From Streptomyces sp. LUP30 (GTDB lineage: Bacteria > Actinomycetota > Actinomycetes > Streptomycetales > Streptomycetaceae), in contig NZ_MJAJ01000012.1 of the NCBI RefSeq assembly GCF_001746365.1, forward strand, positions 1 through 64,000: 64,000 bases of DNA. The letters are read 5' to 3'. The position numbers and the translations under genes were made by a program. The notes under the pieces are model-generated. The model was not told the origin of the DNA and searched no databases. It saw only the letters and a list, made by a program, of their open reading frames with translations. Shown piece by piece: positions 52,146 to 61,346 of this stretch (its first letter is position 1; each line of letters opens with the position of its first letter).

Positions 52146-52150
52146 CTGCC

Positions 52151-53569
52151 ATGAGTGAGAACCACCCCAACGGCCACGAACTGCGCCACCGCACCCCGAA
52201 GGAGCGCGCCGAGCGCGGCAGGGCCGCCCGGTCCGCAGTGCCGAGGTCCGCGCACGCCGAGTTCTCGCCGCCGCCCAAGCGCACCGACCCGGTGGACGTC
52301 ATCGACGCGCAGTCGGCGAAGCGGGTCCCCGAGCTCGTGCCGATCCGGTACGGGCGGATGAGCGAGTCGCCGTTCCGCTTCTACCGGGGAGCCGCCGCCA
52401 TCATGGCCGCGGACCTCGCCGAGACGCCCCGCACCGGCATCCGGGTCCAGTGCTGCGGCGACGCGCACCTGCTGAACTTCCGGCTGCTGGCCTCCCCGGA
52501 ACGCCGGCTGATGTTCGACATCAACGACTTCGACGAGACCCTGCCCGGCCCGTGGGAGTGGGACGTCAAGCGGCTCGCGGCGAGCCTGGTCATCGCGGGC
52601 CGCGCCAACGGCTTCAGCGCCAAGGAGCGGGCCTCCGTGGTGCGGACCGCCGTACGGTCGTACCGCGAGCGGATGCGGGAGTTCGCCGGCCTGGGCAATC
52701 TCGACGTCTGGTACACCCGCTTCGAGGCGGACGAACTGCAGAAGGCGTTCGCCCCCCACCTCGACGCCGACACCCGCGAACGCTGGGACGCGACCCGCGA
52801 GAAGGCCCGCGCGCACGACACGCTCCAGGTCTTCGACAAGCTCACCCACGTCGTCGGCGGACAGCGCAGGATCGCCGACGACCCGCCGCTCCTGGTCCGC
52901 CTCGAAAGCCTGCTGCCGAAGGCCGAGAGCGGCGCGCTGGAGACCGAGATCAGCCGCCTCGTCGAGCGGTACAGCCAGTCCCTGCAGTCAGACCGCCGCT
53001 TCCTGCTGGAGACCTACCGCGTCGCCGACGTCGCCCGCAAGGTCGTCGGCGTGGGCAGCGTCGGCACCCGCTGCTGGATCGTGCTGCTGCTCGGCAAGGA
53101 CGACGAGGACCCGCTGTTCCTTCAGGCGAAGGAGGCCGACGAGTCCGTGCTGGCCCCCTATGCGGGCCCCGGCGGGTACCGCACCCAGGGCGAACGGGTC
53201 GTCGCCGGCCAGCGGCTGATGCAGGCGACCAGCGACATCTTCCTCGGCTGGGAGCGCACCACCGGCATCGACGGCCGGCGCCGCGACTTCTACGTCCGCC
53301 AGCTCAGGGACATGAAGGGCATCGCCGTGACGGAGAACATGTCGCCGAAACGGATGTCCCTGTTCGCGTGGCTCTGCGGCGCCACTCTGTCCCGCGCCCA
53401 CGCCCGCTCCGGTGACCGCATCGCGATCGCCGCCTATCTCGGGGGCGGCGACGTCTTCGACCGCGCGCTCGCGACCTTCGCCGAGCTGTACGCCGACCAG
53501 AACGAGAAGGACCACCAGGCCCTCCTCGACGCCGTCAAGGCGGGACGCGTCCAGGCCCAGTCGGCGTGA
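52151..53569 (+). CDS. DUF2252 protein (kinase-like fold family)
   Basis: 472 residues. DUF2252 blocks are clear: ESPFRFYRGAAAIMAADLA, CCGDAHLLNFRLL, and FDINDFDETLPGPWEWDVKR, which is the predicted catalytic-loop-like region of a protein-kinase-like fold. The enzyme substrate is unknown. The ATG is preceded by an RBS held in a stem-loop. A GH15 gene follows 33 nt after the stop on the same strand, so the two form one unit; DUF2252 with trehalose or polysaccharide enzymes is a recurring pairing, suggestive but not proof of function. Confidence 0.9.
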   Translation: MSENHPNGHELRHRTPKERAERGRAARSAVPRSAHAEFSPPPKRTDPVDVIDAQSAKRVPELVPIRYGRMSESPFRFYRGAAAIMAADLAETPRTGIRVQCCGDAHLLNFRLLASPERRLMFDINDFDETLPGPWEWDVKRLAASLVIAGRANGFSAKERASVVRTAVRSYRERMREFAGLGNLDVWYTRFEADELQKAFAPHLDADTRERWDATREKARAHDTLQVFDKLTHVVGGQRRIADDPPLLVRLESLLPKAESGALETEISRLVERYSQSLQSDRRFLLETYRVADVARKVVGVGSVGTRCWIVLLLGKDDEDPLFLQAKEADESVLAPYAGPGGYRTQGERVVAGQRLMQATSDIFLGWERTTGIDGRRRDFYVRQLRDMKGIAVTENMSPKRMSLFAWLCGATLSRAHARSGDRIAIAAYLGGGDVFDRALATFAELYADQNEKDHQALLDAVKAGRVQAQSA

Positions 53570-53602
53570 GACGGCGTCGAGCGACCCGAGGGAGACCATG
53601 AG

Positions 53603-55471
53603 ATGGACCGCTACCCGCCCATCGCCGAACACGGGCTGATCGGGGACCTCCAGACCGCCGCCCTGGTGACCTCGGAGGGGGTGATCGACTGGTTCGCGGC
53701 CCCGCGCTTCGACTCGCCCAGCGTCTTCGCGGCCCTGCTGGACCACGACGGCGGCGGCCACTTCCTGTTCGCGCCCACCCACTCCGAGGTGACGCGCCGG
53801 CAGATCTACTACCCGGACAGCGCCGTGGTGGTGACCCGGTTCCTCTCCCCGGACGGGGTCGGCGAGGTCATCGACCACATGCCCGTCATCCGCACCCGGA
53901 CGCCGTCCGACCGGCACACGGTGGTGCGGGTCGTGCGGACCGTGCGCGGCACCGTGCGCTTCGCCCTGGAGTGCCGCCCGCGCTTCGACTACGCCCGCAG
54001 CGACCACACCCTCGACCTGACGAACGGAACCAACGGAACCGGCGGTAGCGGCGAGGCCGGCGGGACGGCGGCCGGCGCGGTCTTCCGGGCGCCGGGCACG
54101 ACCGCGTACCTGCAGGCCACCTTCCCACTGGAACAGGACGGGAACGACGTGCGGGGCACGGTCACCCTGAACGCGGGCCAGGAGGCTGCCGCCGTGTTCA
54201 CGGTCTGCGACCGCGACGGCGAGGCGCCGCCCCCGCCGACCGCCGACTCGGTCACCCGGCAGATGTGGGACGACATCGACTACTGGCAGCGCTGGGTACG
54301 CACGTCCCGCTACCGCGGGCGCTGGCCGGACATGGTGAACCGCTCGGCCATCACCCTCAAGCTGCTCACCTACGCCCCGAGCGGCGCCCCGGTCGCCGCG
54401 GCGACGATGGGGCTGCCCGAGCAGGTGGGCGGCGAACGCAACTGGGACTACCGCTACACCTGGGTGCGCGACGGCTCGCTGTCGGTGCGGGCCCTGCTGG
54501 ACCTCGGCTTCGTCGAGGAGGCCGACCAGTTCGTGCACTGGCTCGGGGAGCGGCTGGCGGCCCGCGAGGGCGCCACCGGTGAACCGCTGCAGATCATGTA
54601 CCGGGTCGACGGGGACCCCCATCTGACGGAGGAGACCCTCGACCACTTCGAGGGCTACCGGGGCTCCCGTCCGGTGCGCGCCGGCAACGCGGCCACCGAG
54701 CAGTTGCAGCTCGACATCTACGGCGAGGCCCTGTACGCGATGTCGGAGGGGATCGAGCAGATCGGCCAGCAGGTGGGCTACCACGGCTGGCGGGGCCTGG
54801 CCCGCCTGATGGACTGGCTCTCGGACCACTGGGACCGGCCCGACGAGGGCATCTGGGAGACCCGCGGCGGGCGCAAGGACTTCACCTACAGCCGGGTGAT
54901 GTGCTGGGCCGCCTTCGACAACTGCCTCAAGCTGGTGGAGGAGTTCCGGCGGCCGGGTGACACCCAGCGCTGGATCCGGGCCCGCGACGCGATCCTCGAA
55001 CAGGTCATGGAGCGCGGCTGGAGCCAGAAGGAGCAGGCGCTGGTCCAGCACTACGGCGGCGACGTCCTGGACGCCTCGCTGCTGCTCGCGCCCCGGGTGG
55101 GTTTCATCGCCCCGCGCAGCCCCGGCTGGCTGTCCACCCTGGACGCCATCGACCAGCGGCTCGTCTCGGACAGCCTGGTCTACCGCTACGACCCGGCCGC
55201 CTCACCCGACGGACTGCGCGGCTCGGAGGGCACGTTCAGCCTGTGCACCTTCCTGTACGTGGACGCCCTGGCGCGCGCAGACCGCCTTCCGCAGGCCCGC
55301 TACACCTTCGAGAAGATGCACACCTACGCCAACCATGTCGGGCTGTTCGCGGAGGAGATCGGCCCCAGCGGGGAGCAACTGGGCAACTTCCCGCAGGCCT
55401 TCACCCATCTGTCGCTCATCATGGCGGCGACGACCCTCGACGAGGCGCTCGACCGGCTCGCGGCCCGCTGA
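53603..55471 (+). CDS. Glycoside hydrolase family 15 protein (trehalase/glucoamylase-type)
   Basis: 622 residues, usual GH15 length. N-terminal beta domain (IAEHGLIGDLQTAALVTSEG) then the (alpha/alpha)6 barrel with NWDYRYTWVRDGSLSV, LDIYGEALYAM and the C-terminal EGTFSLCTFLYVDALAR; the Glu at about residue 542 sits where the catalytic base is expected. There is no signal peptide, so it is cytoplasmic and probably hydrolyses an intracellular alpha-glucan or trehalose. A Gly/Thr-rich loop (TNGTNGTGGSG) lies near residue 140. It overlaps the convergent ClC gene by 53 bp. Confidence 0.93.
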   Translation: MDRYPPIAEHGLIGDLQTAALVTSEGVIDWFAAPRFDSPSVFAALLDHDGGGHFLFAPTHSEVTRRQIYYPDSAVVVTRFLSPDGVGEVIDHMPVIRTRTPSDRHTVVRVVRTVRGTVRFALECRPRFDYARSDHTLDLTNGTNGTGGSGEAGGTAAGAVFRAPGTTAYLQATFPLEQDGNDVRGTVTLNAGQEAAAVFTVCDRDGEAPPPPTADSVTRQMWDDIDYWQRWVRTSRYRGRWPDMVNRSAITLKLLTYAPSGAPVAAATMGLPEQVGGERNWDYRYTWVRDGSLSVRALLDLGFVEEADQFVHWLGERLAAREGATGEPLQIMYRVDGDPHLTEETLDHFEGYRGSRPVRAGNAATEQLQLDIYGEALYAMSEGIEQIGQQVGYHGWRGLARLMDWLSDHWDRPDEGIWETRGGRKDFTYSRVMCWAAFDNCLKLVEEFRRPGDTQRWIRARDAILEQVMERGWSQKEQALVQHYGGDVLDASLLLAPRVGFIAPRSPGWLSTLDAIDQRLVSDSLVYRYDPAASPDGLRGSEGTFSLCTFLYVDALARADRLPQARYTFEKMHTYANHVGLFAEEIGPSGEQLGNFPQAFTHLSLIMAATTLDEALDRLAAR

Positions 55472-56726
55472 ACGCCGGGATGCCCGGCCCCTGCGGCAGC
55501 AGCTGGGTCACGGCGAAGGACACCACCGCCGCGAGCACCACGAGCGCCACCGTGTCCACGTTGCCGAGCAGCAGGACGACCAGCAGCGCGCCGCTGACGG
55601 GCAGCCGAAGGGCCGCCGTCACGGACGCCGCCATCCCGGCCGCCATCGCCGGCACCAGACCGAAGCCGGGCAGCGGCGCCAGCAGGGCGCCGGCCGCCCC
55701 GCCGAGGAACAGCGCAGGGAAGACCGGACCGCCGCGCAGGCTGCCCAGGCAGAGTGAGTAGGCGAGCCCCTTGAACACCAGCACCGCCACGAGCGCGCCC
55801 ACGGACCAGGCGGTCGCGTTCTGCGCCAGATCGGCCAGGGCGCTCTCCCCGGACAGCGCGGCCTCGGCGGGGGAGCGGCCGGTGGAGACGGCGTAGAGGG
55901 CGATGCAGCCGGCCGCGCCGAGCGCGCACAGCGTGGTGTTGCGCACCGTCCAGGACGTCACCCAACCGGCGGTGAACCTCCCGCCCACGAAGATCCAGTG
56001 GATCAGGAAGGCGAGCGCCGGCGCGATCAGCAGCACCCACAGGATGTCCGCCCAGTCCAGCGGCGGCGGCTTGGGCAGGCCGATGTCCAGGCTCCCCGTC
56101 CGCAGGCCCGTCCAGCGGACGAACCCGGTGAACACCAGATCTCCGACCCCGCTGGCCAGCAGCACCGGCAGCATCACCGCGAACAGCTGCGGGCCGCCGA
56201 CCCCGGCCACCTCCATCAGCAGGACCGCGCCCACCAGCGGATTGCCGAAGAGCGCGGAGATGGCCGCGGCGGCGCCGGCCGCCCCGAGCAGCGCGGTGCT
56301 CGCCTCCGTCTGCGGGGCCCGCACGAAGCTCGCGAAGAGCAGCGCCAGTCCGCCGCCCAGGGCGATCAGGGGCGCCTCGGGGCCGAGCACGACGCCGAGC
56401 GGCAGACCCACGAGCGCGGCGACGAGCACGCCGGGCAGCGCCTCCTTGGTGACCCCGCCCGAGTGCAGACCGCCCGCGGGGATGTGCCCGCCCCGCCCGG
56501 GAAGCCGCGAGACCACCAGCCCTACGACCAAGCCGGCCACCAGCAGCAGGGGGAACCCCCACCACCACGGAGCCTGCTTCCAGCCCAGGTCCTTGGGCCA
56601 GTCCGTCCAGATCAGCCGCTCCAGCTGGTCGAGCGTCACGAGGAACCAGAAGGCGATCAGGGCCACCGGAACACCGATCAGACCGCAGAAGACCAGCGCC
56701 TTGAGGTATTCGGGCCGGCGCAGCAT
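55419..56726 (-). CDS. ClC-family chloride channel/antiporter
   Basis: 435 residues from the ATG at 56726; the true start may be upstream. About 10-11 helices. Conserved selectivity segments are seen: VVLGPEAPLIALGGG (gating Glu in the GPEAP variant of GKEGP), SALFGNPLVGAVLLMEV, and GGPVFPALFLGG. The stop is 53 bp inside the convergent GH15 gene. Upstream, a perfect gaggagg is followed after 5 nt by an ATC codon (56801) in frame; codon use downstream of it is Streptomyces-like, whereas further upstream it is not. A GTG at 56918 is a further alternative. Confidence 0.87.
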   Translation of the reverse strand: MLRRPEYLKALVFCGLIGVPVALIAFWFLVTLDQLERLIWTDWPKDLGWKQAPWWWGFPLLLVAGLVVGLVVSRLPGRGGHIPAGGLHSGGVTKEALPGVLVAALVGLPLGVVLGPEAPLIALGGGLALLFASFVRAPQTEASTALLGAAGAAAAISALFGNPLVGAVLLMEVAGVGGPQLFAVMLPVLLASGVGDLVFTGFVRWTGLRTGSLDIGLPKPPPLDWADILWVLLIAPALAFLIHWIFVGGRFTAGWVTSWTVRNTTLCALGAAGCIALYAVSTGRSPAEAALSGESALADLAQNATAWSVGALVAVLVFKGLAYSLCLGSLRGGPVFPALFLGGAAGALLAPLPGFGLVPAMAAGMAASVTAALRLPVSGALLVVLLLGNVDTVALVVLAAVVSFAVTQLLPQGPGIPAFSGPRAGRAPRRGSSPP

Positions 56727-56944
56727 CGTTCGCAGCAGGTCGGCTTCCGGCGGCTGGCTCGGGGCGGACGCGGTGGTCGCCTCCGGCTTCGTCCCGGCGA
56801 TGGGAACCTCCTCGGCTCGTCGACTCGGCAGGCGATTCCCCCGTATCCCCTCATTCGGGACGAGGCTATCCTTCCGGTCGCATCCGGGGAGGGACCGGCG
56901 CGGACCACCGCGCCGCACGCCGCTCCCTCCCCGGCCCGCGCGGG

Positions 56945-57646
56945 TCAGTTCTTGCCGAGCAGCTTCTTCATCTCCGCGATCTCGGCGGTCTGCGCGGTGA
57001 CGACGGAGCCGGCCATGGACTTGGCCGGACCGTACGCGCCCTTGCTCTTCTCGACGGCGGCCATGTCGACGGCGCCCTGGTGGTGACGGACCATCATGGC
57101 CAGGAACATGGCGTCGAAGTCCTTGCCGGACGCCTTCGACAGCTCGTCCATGTCGGAGGCGCCCATCATGCCGGGCATCGCGCTCCCGCCCGAGTGGTCC
57201 ATGCCGGGCATCGCGCTTTCGCCCGAGTGGTCCATGCCGGGCATCGACCCGGCCATGGAGTCGGACGCCGCCGGGACCTTCTCGCCCCACGAGGTCAGCC
57301 AGCCGCTCATGGTCTTGATCTCCGGGTCCTGGGCCTTCTCGATGCGCGAGGCGAGGTCCTTGACCTGAGCGGAGGCGGCCCGCCCGGCGGCGAGCTTCGC
57401 CATGTCCAGGGCCTGCCGGTGGTGGGGGATCATGCCCTGCGCGAAGGACACGTCCTGGCCGTTGTGCGCGCCGGCGGCGTCGGGGGCGCCGGCGGACGAG
57501 GACGACGCCGGCGACGAGGCCGGCGACGAGGCCGCCGAGGAGGACCCGTCGCCGCCGTCGGTCCCGCAGGCGACGAGAGTGAACGCGGCGGTGACGGAGA
57601 CGGCCGCCAGGACCGTGCGGCGGGTCAGGGAACGGGTGTTGCGCAT
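56945..57646 (-). CDS. DUF305 lipoprotein with Met/His repeats (probable copper-binding)
   Basis: 233 residues from the ATG at 57646 (aggag 7 nt upstream). The lipobox TLVAC gives Cys27. A Ser/Ala linker leads to a DUF305 domain of the four-helix ferritin-like type: VSFAQGMIPHHRQALDMAKL and FLAMMVRHHQGAVDMA, each with a His-His pair. Between them are tandem MPGMDHSG-type units (Met/His-rich), a common metal-binding sequence. Next upstream on the same strand is DUF6153. It probably sits on the outer face and handles copper or another soft metal. Confidence 0.92.
   Translation of the reverse strand: MRNTRSLTRRTVLAAVSVTAAFTLVACGTDGGDGSSSAASSPASSPASSSSAGAPDAAGAHNGQDVSFAQGMIPHHRQALDMAKLAAGRAASAQVKDLASRIEKAQDPEIKTMSGWLTSWGEKVPAASDSMAGSMPGMDHSGESAMPGMDHSGGSAMPGMMGASDMDELSKASGKDFDAMFLAMMVRHHQGAVDMAAVEKSKGAYGPAKSMAGSVVTAQTAEIAEMKKLLGKN
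57167..57246 (-). repeat. 33-bp in-frame tandem repeat encoding Met/His units
   Basis: Two 33-bp units (57167-57199 and 57200-57232) and a 14-bp partial third, about 94% identical. They encode MPGMDHSG followed by three small residues, inside the DUF305 gene. In-frame length allows copy-number change without frameshift. Confidence 0.85.
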
Positions 57647-57737
57647 GCTGAAGCTCCTGTGGTGCTGGGTGAAAAGGGATCTGGACGTGCCGAGGCGCAC
57701 CGCGTCGTCGTACCGGTGACGTGGTGCGGTGCGGTGT

Positions 57738-58199
57738 CTAGATCCGCAGGAGCTGGAGTTCCGCCAGCGAGGGCGGTGCGCGGGCGCCGTCGGGCGCGTC
57801 GGCCGCGCACGGGCGGAGGGAGTCGGCCGGGCCGGGGGCGGCGACCGGGTCGCGAAGGAGCGCGGGCAGTGCGGGAGTCCCGCTCACCGCGGCCGCCGCA
57901 CAGGTCGGATCGGCGTGGTGGAGGTGTCCTCCGCCGCAGCCTCCGCCGTCCCCGGCGCAGTCGTCGTGCGCGCTGACCCCACGAACCGCGCCGACTTCAC
58001 GAACCGCGCCGATCTCACGGGCCGCGGCCGGCGGCACGGCGGTCCGGCCGGCGGCGTGGCCGCCGGGGTGTTCACGACCGGCCCCGCCGGGGGACAGGGC
58101 GTGCATGGCCAGCAACCCGACCAGCACCGCGAACACGAGCAGCCCCCATCGCCGCCGCCGCTCGGGCGGCGCCGCGCGATGCTGCTCGGGCCTGGTCAT
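57738..58199 (-). CDS. DUF6153 family membrane/secreted protein
   Basis: 153 residues from the ATG at 58199. A basic start (HRAAPPERRRRW) and one hydrophobic segment (GLLVFAVLVGLLAMHAL) look like an uncleaved signal or single span. The outer part contains a Cys/His cluster, DDCAGDGGGCGGGHLHH, then a third Cys (ADPTC), a possible metal site. It is 91 nt upstream of the DUF305 start on the same strand, the arrangement expected of a two-gene copper-related unit. aaggtga overlaps a TAAGGT hexamer just before the ATG. Confidence 0.85.
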   Translation of the reverse strand: MTRPEQHRAAPPERRRRWGLLVFAVLVGLLAMHALSPGGAGREHPGGHAAGRTAVPPAAAREIGAVREVGAVRGVSAHDDCAGDGGGCGGGHLHHADPTCAAAAVSGTPALPALLRDPVAAPGPADSLRPCAADAPDGARAPPSLAELQLLRI

Positions 58200-58266
58200 C
58201 GAAATCACCTTAGCCGCAACCGGCGCGGCGACCTGACACGCGACGCCGGCGACGGGCGCCCGCGCC

Positions 58267-58286
58267 GGACCCGCCGGGACGGGTCC
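58267..58286 (-). terminator. Terminator of the hypothetical gene 58289-58720
   Basis: 7-bp stem: 58267-58273 (ggacccg) with 58280-58286 (cgggtcc), loop ccggga, 3 nt beyond the stop of the hypothetical gene, on the minus strand. Confidence 0.45.
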
Positions 58287-58288
58287 CC

Positions 58289-58720
58289 TCAGGGCCACAC
58301 CAGGCAATAGGGCTGATGCCCCGCCTCGTGCAGGCGGTGGCTGAAGTCCTGCCATTCGTGCAGGAGTTGGTACACGTTGAAGGCGTCCCGGGGGCCGCCC
58401 CGGTCCGGCACCGTGGACCAGATGAACGCCGCCGCGCCGACCGCTTCCTCGCCGATGTCGCGGAGGGGGTCGACGACCGTCATGGGGAGCTTCACCACGG
58501 CGTAGTCGGGGTGGAGGACGACCAGTTCCAGCGGGGGCACCTTGTGGAGGGGGACGCCTTCGATGCCGGTCAGCACCATCGCGGCCATCGTCTCCGGCTT
58601 GATCTTGGTGAACATGCCGTTCATGCCGAGCTCGTCGCCGCCGAGTTCCTCGGGGCGCATGGAGATCGGGACGCGGGCCGCCGTGGCACCGTCGGGCGCG
58701 CCGAAGTACTTGTACGTCAC
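58289..58720 (-). CDS. Conserved hypothetical protein
   Basis: 143 residues from the GTG at 58720 (VTYKYFGAPDGATAARVPIS); an in-frame GTG at 58726 adds two residues. It looks globular, with LVVLHPDYAVVKLPMTVVD and FNVYQLLHEWQDFSHRLHEAG, and ends in CLVWP. No family recognised and no signal or span. It lies alone between DUF6153 (same strand, downstream) and hemL (divergent). Confidence 0.7.
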   Translation of the reverse strand: MTYKYFGAPDGATAARVPISMRPEELGGDELGMNGMFTKIKPETMAAMVLTGIEGVPLHKVPPLELVVLHPDYAVVKLPMTVVDPLRDIGEEAVGAAAFIWSTVPDRGGPRDAFNVYQLLHEWQDFSHRLHEAGHQPYCLVWP

Positions 58721-59316
58721 CCCCACCCGACCACCGTTCCCGCTCCCCGCCCGGAGGCGGTCGACCCGCTGGTCGACTCGCCGGTCGACCCGGTCGGGCT
58801 CACTCGGTACACCTTGTGCCTGCGTCTGACGTGCTTCGTTGGCTTCCTCCGCGTCGCGCCGGTGCCTTCCCCGCCGGGCACGTCGAGGACCCAGGTCGTC
58901 AGTCCCCTCGCCCAGTCCGCCACCGCGATGCATATCTCCACCCGACTGCTTTTCTAGGACGCGTGGCCCCCGCCGCGCAACCCGATCATCGTGTCAGTGA
59001 CCTCCCCCACGGCCGCTCGCCGAAACGTGCGGTGAAACACCTGTCCGCAGGATCTTCGCAGCCCCTCGACACACGGTCGGTGAGAGCTACGTCTGTCAGG
59101 CCCGTTCCGACTCAGTTTCGCAGATGGTGAAGCGGTCGGCGGCGCGTGCGGCGGAGCGGATGCGAGGCGGGCCGGAAGAAGGGACTGGCCGTCCGGTCAG
59201 TAGGAGCGGGACGCCCCGCACGGCCCCCGTGGGTCGCCGGGGGCGCTGGCCTACCCTGGGAGGTCACTGGCAACCGGAGTCCAGCAAGTCGGAAAAGGTC
59301 GGAGAAGCCGCAGGTC
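58721..59316. other. Gene-free region upstream of hemL (596 bp)
   Basis: No supportable gene; the frames here look random. It contains the divergent promoter zone and a long hemL leader. A TACCCT hexamer (around 59252) could be a -10 box, about 60 nt ahead of hemL. A weak 7-bp gcccccg/cgggggc hairpin lies just upstream of it. No Rex operator similar to TGTGAACGCGTTCACA is present. Confidence 0.5.
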
Positions 59317-60636
59317 ATGAGCGAACTGCCCTATTCATACGATGCGCCTGTCTCGCAGGCGCTGTTCGACCGTGCGTCCGTCGTCACGCCGGGCGGGGTG
59401 AACTCGCCGGTGCGCGCCTTTCGCGCCGTGGGCGGAACGCCCCGGTTCATGGTGTCCGGCGCCGGCCCGTATCTGACGGACGCCGACGGGCGGGAGTACG
59501 TCGACCTCGTCTGTTCCTGGGGGCCCATGATCCTCGGGCACTCGCACCCCGAGGTCATCGCGGCCGTGCAGGACGCCGTCTCGCGCGGCACCTCCTTCGG
59601 CACGCCCGGTGAGGGCGAGGTCGCGCTCGCCGAGGAGATCGTGGCGCGGGTGGAGCCCGTGGAGCAGGTGCGGCTGGTGTCCAGCGGCACCGAGGCGACC
59701 ATGTCCGCCATCCGGCTCGCCCGAGGGTTCACCCGGCGCTCCAAGGTGATCAAGTTCGCCGGGTGCTACCACGGGCACGTCGACTCGCTGCTCGCCGCCG
59801 CCGGGTCCGGCGTCGCCACCTTCGCGCTGCCCGACACGCCCGGTGTCACGGGCGCCCAGGCCGGCGACACCATCGTCCTGCCGTACAACGACCTGGAGGC
59901 CGTCCAGGAGGCCTTCCACCGGCATCCGGGCGAGATCGCCTGCGTGATCACGGAGGCCTCGCCGGGGAACATGGGCGTCGTGCCGCCCATGCCCGGATTC
60001 AACAAGGGCCTCAAGGACGCCTGCGCCAACAACGGCGCGCTGTTCATCTCCGACGAGGTCATGACCGGGTTCCGGACCTCCCGGGCGGGATGGTTCGGGA
60101 TCGACGGGGTGCGGCCCGACCTCATGACCTTCGGCAAGGTCATGGGAGGGGGCTTCCCCGCCGCCGCGTTCGGCGGGCGCGCCGACGTGATGGCGCACCT
60201 CGCGCCCGCCGGGCCCGTCTACCAGGCCGGCACGCTCTCCGGGAACCCGGTCGCCACCGCAGCCGGGCTCGCCCAGCTCCGGCTGCTCGACGACGCCGCG
60301 TACGCCAGGGTCGACGCCGTGTCCGAGCAGATCCAGGCGCTGGTCTCCGGCGCGCTGGCCAAGGAGGGCGTCGCGCACACGCTGCAGAGCGCCTCCAACA
60401 TGTTCTCCGTCTTCTTCACGGACCGGCCCGTGCGGGACTACGACGACGCCCGGGCGCAGGAGTCGTTCCGCTACACGGCGTTCTTCCACGCGCTGCTGGA
60501 GAACGGCGTCTATCTGCCGCCGTCGTCCTTCGAGTCCTGGTTCGTGTCCACGGCCCACGACGACGCGGCCGTCCAGAGAATCGCCGACGCCCTCCCGGCG
60601 GCGGCCCGAGCGGCTGCGGAGGCCACCGCGGAATGA
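59317..60636 (+). CDS. hemL: Glutamate-1-semialdehyde 2,1-aminomutase
   Basis: 439 residues, fold-type I PLP enzyme converting glutamate-1-semialdehyde to 5-aminolevulinate, the step after Hem[31 protein letters not shown] and the PLP lysine K274 in [17 protein letters not shown] identify it. The ATG at 59317 follows ggagaagccgcaggt. Its stop overlaps the next start (ATGA). It is 40 kb from rex-hemACD in this window and no Rex operator is obvious nearby, so its control may differ. Confidence 0.96.
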   Translation: MSELPYSYDAPVSQALFDRASVVTPGGVNSPVRAFRAVGGTPRFMVSGAGPYLTDADGREYVDLVCSWGPMILGHSHPEVIAAVQDAVSRGTSFGTPGEGEVALAEEIVARVEPVEQVRLVSSGTEATMSAIRLARGFTRRSKVIKFAGCYHGHVDSLLAAAGSGVATFALPDTPGVTGAQAGDTIVLPYNDLEAVQEAFHRHPGEIACVITEASPGNMGVVPPMPGFNKGLKDACANNGALFISDEVMTGFRTSRAGWFGIDGVRPDLMTFGKVMGGGFPAAAFGGRADVMAHLAPAGPVYQAGTLSGNPVATAAGLAQLRLLDDAAYARVDAVSEQIQALVSGALAKEGVAHTLQSASNMFSVFFTDRPVRDYDDARAQESFRYTAFFHALLENGVYLPPSSFESWFVSTAHDDAAVQRIADALPAAARAAAEATAE

Positions 60637-61346
60637 GCACCTTCGACAACAACGGCGCCGACCAGGACATCACCGTCGTCCACCTCATGCGGCACGGCGA
60701 GGTCCACAACCCCGGCGGGGTCCTCTACGGCCGTCTCGACGGATACCACCTCTCCGATCTGGGCCGGCAGATGGCCGACCGGGTCGCGGAGCACCTCTCC
60801 ACCCGCGACGTCACGCACGTGGTCGCCTCCCCGCTGGAGCGGGCGCAGGAGACGGCCACCCCGATCGCCAAGGCGCACGGCCTCGACCTGGGCACGGACG
60901 CCCGGCTCATCGAGGCGGAGAACGTCTTCCAGGGCAAGACGTTCGGCGTGGGGGACGGCGCGCTGCGTCGGCCCGAGAACTGGAAGCACCTCGTCAACCC
61001 GTTCAGGCCGTCCTGGGGCGAGCCGTACGTCGACCAGGTCGTGCGGATGACGGGTGCGCTGGACGCGGCCAAGGACGCGGCCCGCGGGCACGAGGCGGTG
61101 CTCGTCAGTCACCAGCTGCCGATCTGGATCGTCCGGTCCTACGTCGAACGTCGGCGGCTGTGGCACGACCCGCGCAAGCGGCAGTGCACGCTCGCGTCGC
61201 TGACGACCTTCACGTACCGGGGCGACCGGATCGTGTCCGTCGGCTACAGCGAGCCCGCCATCGACCTGGTGCCCGCTCACCTGCGCGCCGGCGCCAAGCC
61301 GGTGAAGGGCCAGGCCCCGGGCAGCGGCAAGGCGTTCGGGGCGTAG
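60633..61346 (+). CDS. Histidine phosphatase (phosphoglycerate-mutase superfamily)
   Basis: 237 residues. The catalytic RHG motif is in [12 protein letters not shown], followed by the second catalytic histidine in [11 protein letters not shown]; Ser/Arg/Glu loops are conserved. The long C-terminus ends in a basic [12 protein letters not shown] tail. It is translationally coupled to hemL (ATGA) so may be needed for heme or cytochrome formation, or simply be co-expressed; its substrate is unknown. Confidence 0.9.
   Translation: MSTFDNNGADQDITVVHLMRHGEVHNPGGVLYGRLDGYHLSDLGRQMADRVAEHLSTRDVTHVVASPLERAQETATPIAKAHGLDLGTDARLIEAENVFQGKTFGVGDGALRRPENWKHLVNPFRPSWGEPYVDQVVRMTGALDAAKDAARGHEAVLVSHQLPIWIVRSYVERRRLWHDPRKRQCTLASLTTFTYRGDRIVSVGYSEPAIDLVPAHLRAGAKPVKGQAPGSGKAFGA

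Noticed and set aside
52988..55051. 687-residue minus-strand frame covering GH15 and DUF2252
   Set aside because: Antisense shadow of two genes with conserved catalytic motifs; codon third-position GC fits the + strand genes.
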